A DNA stretch of 64,000 nt from an uncultured Prevotellaceae bacterium (GTDB lineage: Bacteria > Bacteroidota > Bacteroidia > Bacteroidales > Bacteroidaceae): assembly GCA_902782305.1 (NCBI GenBank), contig CACZMV010000009.1, forward strand, positions 1-64,000, given 5' to 3'. This document shows, piece after piece, positions 60,396 through 64,000 of the stretch; position 1 is the stretch's first letter; every line of letters starts with the position of its first letter. Position numbers and translations under genes: made by a program. The notes beneath the pieces are model-generated. The model searched no databases. It saw only the letters and a list, made by a program, of their open reading frames with translations, and was not told the origin of the DNA.

Positions 60396-63300
60396 ATACA
60401 TTACAAGAAACTATCAACAGCTCATGGAAAGAGGCAGAAAGACAACAGCGTGAACTATTCGAAAAATATAAGAATGGGACACCAATCGACATGGAAATCA
60501 CTGTAGAGGCGACCGATGAGCGCCCCGTAGCAGAACTCATGTCTAACAAATATCCTAACTGGAAGTTCATGCTGAGCCGTCGTAATTGTGTGGGAGGTTT
60601 TTTGCATCGACTCAGAACAGGTACGCATCTGCAACTATACATTGTTGGATTTGGCGATCATCAGCGTGTCTATTGCTCATACTTCAAGAGAGACCATTTG
60701 GAATCAGCCGTACGTAAGGAGGTTATCAAAGAACTGAAAAATGATTTAAAAAAAGATGCCAATAAACTCATCAGTTATTACGAAAACGAGGTAAAGCCTA
60801 AGAAGGTGATTATAGAAACTGTTCTGAACGATCATATCATCGTGGAATACAAAGGACTTTATGGTACCATCACCAATGCTGATTTGTTCCATGATGATGC
60901 AGAATATTACCAAAATTTAAAAGATTCCGATGGAACAATGAAGGTTTACGTCAACTCCATTGATGAGACCGAGAATGTAAGATTCAGCGAAACTCGTCTG
61001 CCTGAGCTTATCAATAATCAGGATTATAAAAGGAAATGGATTAATAAAGCCTCTGTTGCAGAATTCGAAGTTGGTCAGGAAATTGAATGTGTTGTTTGGC
61101 AGCATTTAAGGAACAAAGGAATTTTCGTGATTTGTAAGACGGGCTCTGGAGACTATATTCAATGCCTAATGCCCTGTACAGCATTATTCCAATGGGATTT
61201 CCCCGAATGGAACAAGCAGTTCCCATTAGGCAAGACGGTCCGTCTTAAAATCAAGTCGATTAATCAAGCTGAAAACAGAATCACCCTGACAATTCCAGAT
61301 AGTAATGAGTTTAAGTTCAAGGAGGAATATGAGTTCGAGAACAAAACTACTTCAAGCGTGGTTCCTAACTTGGTAGAAGAAGGCCAATTGGTAGATATCA
61401 TTCCTGTGGCCATCAAGAAAGAGGACGACAATATTCTTTATGTTCGTACAGAGATAGAATCTGACAATAAATATATTGGTGGCTATGTCAATATAGAGGA
61501 AGACCTGCCGGAAGTGCTAAGCCATTATTCCTCGGTTGATAAACATGGAAGAAAAAAGAGAAGTATTCTGATAGGAATCACTTCATATATCCCATCTTCC
61601 AAAGATGCAGCTCCATATATCAAGTTACCAGCCATTGCACATGTTGAGAACGGCCACTATCGATTCAATGTGATGGACGCCATCAACAAGTGTGTCGTTG
61701 AGAATCTACCAGAATCAGACTTCATGGGCGATTTCAAAGTGAGGAAAGAAGAGTTCGAAGTAGTCTATTCATGGAACAACACTATTAAGAATGTGGATTA
61801 TGTACTATTTCGCAGAAAGAACTTGTTTAGTTTTATACAAGTAGACCCCAATGAGAAAATCATGCTGACTAAAGGCAGAGATTTTTATAGTGGAATGAAA
61901 GTTCGTCTATGGATTATGGGTATCAACCGCGACCTTACTTATGATATAGAGGTTTGTAATCCATACTTAAGCTGGAATGTCCTTCAGATAAAAAGAGGTG
62001 ATCTGATTTCTACCCAAGAATTCTGGATGAGTTCTTCTGGCAATTATAAGACTTCTTATCTCGGTTGTTCCGCTGTCATCATGTCAGGCTTTGTTCCAAA
62101 CGAAACTGACGGCAATATGGCATATACCTTTAAGGTAGTATTTATTAACAAAAGGGATCGCTTCATGCTCTTGGAATACGTTCATGAGCAGCATACTGCA
62201 CGGACATTTATGACCAAAAAAGACATCACAGGTACTTCATTACAACTAAATCCTGTATGTTCATTGGGTGATAATTTCTTCTTGATGACCTATCAAGGGA
62301 AATACTGCATCATGAAGTCAAGCACAGCTGGAGCGGTATTGATACATGCCATTTACGACCACTTCTCGCTGAAGAATGAGTTTTTCCGTCCCTCAGCATT
62401 CTTCCACGCTACTTGTTATAATGACCTTATCTCTGGAAATACATATTTTATATGGACTGGTGACTTTAGGTATGAAACTTATTTATGGCAGTTGAATCAG
62501 ATATTGTCTGAAGAAAATAATCCAAAAGGATTTACACTAAAGAAACTTGCTTTCGCCAACGGCATCTTCAACCTAAAAGACACCGATCTGAAATGCTATC
62601 TTCAGAACCACGAACATATAAAAAAAGAAGATAAGATACGTTTTGCAGGCAAATTTATACTGCGTACCGACAAGAAGAAAAAGAGCAAGATTATCTATCC
62701 GCTATTTGTCGATATTAATAGTAAGGTGATTGATGTATCCCCTGTAAAATCAACGTATGCTTCCACATCAAGCAGAGTATATACCAATTTTGCCTTATTG
62801 GAAAATGGGAAGAAGTATTTTGCTGAGATCTCCGATCTATTTAAGGGTATTATTAGGATAAGGATTAACGACAAAGAATCGGTTAACTACCCTCTAAACC
62901 GCAAAGTTTTTCTTCATTGGTTCTCATCGAAATCTGAAATTGAAAGAATCAAAACACAAAAGTATTTTCCAATTGAATGTATAATAAGTAAATCGAAGGA
63001 CAAACAAGGTACAGAGCGCCCTCAGACCCTGCTAAAACGAGTTTTGACAAATGTAGAAACCAGTAACCGAAAAAAAATGAGAGACAGTTTCAATAAATCC
63101 AAGAATGAAGAAACAGAATATCTGTTCCTGGTCACTACGGGTTGGGGAATTGGCGAATGGAATAGGTACAATACGGAAGCTTGTGCCTATGCTGGCTATA
63201 TAATTGATGCTGATAAATATGGTAAAGAGAATGCCATTATGGGAATTATTACAGACAGCAACATGCTAACTCTTTCTAATTACCATATTGCTGATAATGA

Positions 63301-63613
63301 TATTATCCATGTTTACTATCACACTGAAAGCGACAGTTTCTCTATCATACCAAGTATGGATTTTATACAGAAGAAGTATAAAAAGATGCACTTCAAAGCT
63401 AGAATTGTCAGACAGGAAGGATACAGAATCATCCTGGAATCAGAAGGAAGGGAGTTCTATGCCATGATGAATAAGGACATCAACCGCAAGTCGCTCCTCA
63501 ACCAATTTGGCTTCGTAATCATCCCTGACATGACTGTATATATTAGTCCTACAGAAGACAACGACCAATGGCCTAAGGAAAATACAGAGGTATATATATG
63601 GAAATCCAAATAG
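60392..63613 (+). CDS. Large protein with S1/OB-like segments
   Basis: 1073 residues, start overlapping the NACHT stop (ATGA). At least two segments resemble S1-type OB folds: about 136-198 ('KVIIETVLNDHIIVEYKGLYGTI') and about 226-305 ('FEVGQEIECVVWQHLRNKGIFVICKTGSGDYIQ ... LKIKSINQAENRITLTIP'). Further OB-like units are likely at 331-415 and near the C-terminus (about 990-1060). S1 domains bind single-stranded RNA, so it may recognise RNA or be an RNA-bound regulator. There is no nuclease motif or membrane segment. Last gene of the plus-strand operon. Confidence 0.72.
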   Translation: MNTLQETINSSWKEAERQQRELFEKYKNGTPIDMEITVEATDERPVAELMSNKYPNWKFMLSRRNCVGGFLHRLRTGTHLQLYIVGFGDHQRVYCSYFKRDHLESAVRKEVIKELKNDLKKDANKLISYYENEVKPKKVIIETVLNDHIIVEYKGLYGTITNADLFHDDAEYYQNLKDSDGTMKVYVNSIDETENVRFSETRLPELINNQDYKRKWINKASVAEFEVGQEIECVVWQHLRNKGIFVICKTGSGDYIQCLMPCTALFQWDFPEWNKQFPLGKTVRLKIKSINQAENRITLTIPDSNEFKFKEEYEFENKTTSSVVPNLVEEGQLVDIIPVAIKKEDDNILYVRTEIESDNKYIGGYVNIEEDLPEVLSHYSSVDKHGRKKRSILIGITSYIPSSKDAAPYIKLPAIAHVENGHYRFNVMDAINKCVVENLPESDFMGDFKVRKEEFEVVYSWNNTIKNVDYVLFRRKNLFSFIQVDPNEKIMLTKGRDFYSGMKVRLWIMGINRDLTYDIEVCNPYLSWNVLQIKRGDLISTQEFWMSSSGNYKTSYLGCSAVIMSGFVPNETDGNMAYTFKVVFINKRDRFMLLEYVHEQHTARTFMTKKDITGTSLQLNPVCSLGDNFFLMTYQGKYCIMKSSTAGAVLIHAIYDHFSLKNEFFRPSAFFHATCYNDLISGNTYFIWTGDFRYETYLWQLNQILSEENNPKGFTLKKLAFANGIFNLKDTDLKCYLQNHEHIKKEDKIRFAGKFILRTDKKKKSKIIYPLFVDINSKVIDVSPVKSTYASTSSRVYTNFALLENGKKYFAEISDLFKGIIRIRINDKESVNYPLNRKVFLHWFSSKSEIERIKTQKYFPIECIISKSKDKQGTERPQTLLKRVLTNVETSNRKKMRDSFNKSKNEETEYLFLVTTGWGIGEWNRYNTEACAYAGYIIDADKYGKENAIMGIITDSNMLTLSNYHIADNDIIHVYYHTESDSFSIIPSMDFIQKKYKKMHFKARIVRQEGYRIILESEGREFYAMMNKDINRKSLLNQFGFVIIPDMTVYISPTEDNDQWPKENTEVYIWKSK

Positions 63614-63650
63614 TGTGAAGGATAAAATATTACCGCATAAATTCACAGTA

Positions 63651-63716
63651 TCTCTATCATTCTATCATAAAATGGCGCAACGGGCTTTGAATGAGCTGGT
63701 TGCGCCATGATAGATG
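63651..63716. repeat. Inverted repeat after the plus-strand operon
   Basis: TGGCGCAAC (63673-63681) pairs with GTTGCGCCA (63699-63707). Outside these, TCTATCAT on the left and TGATAGAT on the right extend the symmetry, with further TCTATCAT-like copies on both sides. There is no T tract, so it is a weak terminator. It could be a small mobile-element end or recombination site. Confidence 0.55.
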
Positions 63717-63907
63717 GTATGACAGTATGATAGATTACTTGGAACGAACCCAATATTCTGTGCCGTTCGTCGTGCGATAGTCAAGCTCTGCGGAGCCAAC
63801 AGCCCAGCCTGATAACGCAGGCAAGCTTCGTGCAGTGGAAAATTCTGATTAAAACAAAGTGCCCATCCTTCGGGCACCATTTCCCAGTTAAGGTTGTTAT
63901 TTCCCAT
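63665..63907 (-). pseudogene. Degenerate DUF6078-like fragment
   Basis: 80 codons on the minus strand. 'PEGWALCFNQNFPLHEACLRYQAG' resembles the Cys-rich start of DUF6078 proteins (C-x-N-x-x-C-P-x-x-x-x-C-L-R), with the second Cys changed to Phe. The match is lost after about 45 residues, and the frame then crosses the inverted repeat. Probably a remnant; the rest of 63614-64000 shows no other gene. Confidence 0.35.
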
Positions 63908-64000
63908 TTTTTCTGTGTTTTTAAAAACAGCACACAGATACTAAAAATAATCCAATTATGCAAGCTTTTTCCGTTCTTGTTCCCTTATTTTTCACCCTCC

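Overview
The window is chromosomal DNA of a Bacteroidota bacterium, most likely order Bacteroidales (Prevotella- or Bacteroides-like). Three things support this. The recognisable promoters follow the TTTG-N20-TAnnTTTG pattern of the Bacteroidota primary sigma factor. There are families typical of the order (DUF4421, DUF4251, DUF6078-like, paired deoxynucleoside kinases, ABCG-type fused transporter). Start codons lack clear Shine-Dalgarno sequences. No rRNA, CRISPR array, transposase or integrase was seen.

Region 1 (1 to about 20340) is the right part of a tailed prophage, all on the plus strand in classical order: major capsid (cut by the window edge), head-tail joining and tail-completion genes, tail tube, tail chaperone with a -1 slippery site, tape measure, distal tail and tail-tip proteins, then holin, GH108 lysozyme and a single-gene spanin. 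Between tail tip and lysis genes sits a complete diversity-generating retroelement (DGR): a target gene with a 3' variable repeat (VR), a template repeat (TR), a structured spacer and a DGR reverse transcriptase. TR and VR differ at 18 of 116 positions, 16 of them at adenines of TR. The tail-tip gene carries a one-base frameshift. The prophage ends beside a tRNA-Ser(UGA) gene, probably its attachment site. Terminase, portal and integrase must lie left of the window.

Region 2 (20555 to about 36800) is ordinary chromosome: mutS2, two deoxynucleoside kinases, a large ABC half-transporter, a lipoprotein/anti-sigma kinase/STAS/RelA-like cluster, a DUF4421 outer-membrane protein, a LuxR regulator with a degenerate receiver domain, and a catabolic group (BKACE enzyme, DUF1537 kinase, MFS transporter, Asp/Glu racemase-like protein). 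Heptameric low-complexity repeats occur in and between these genes.

Region 3 (36838 to 63613) is an AT-richer accessory island and the most unusual part. A nine-gene minus-strand operon (53271 down to 38808) encodes a triple-AAA CbbX-type ATPase, two secreted proteins, a bitopic protein, an Hsp70/actin-fold ATPase, a membrane protein, a 1755-residue fusion of a SEDS (FtsW/RodA-like) polymerase with a penicillin-binding transpeptidase, a small membrane-anchored protein and a membrane protein with an HExxH motif. A second CbbX-type AAA protein follows from its own promoter. Facing away from the operon, from an interleaved promoter pair in a 77-bp gap, is a four-gene plus-strand operon: Sel1-type protein, a protein with two C-terminal membrane segments, a NACHT-type STAND NTPase and a large protein with S1/OB-like segments. 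I infer that both operons form one system, coupling an NLR-like sensor and AAA/Hsp70 machinery to a private cell-wall synthase. I do not recognise this combination; its role (defence, envelope-spanning machine or envelope stress response) is open.
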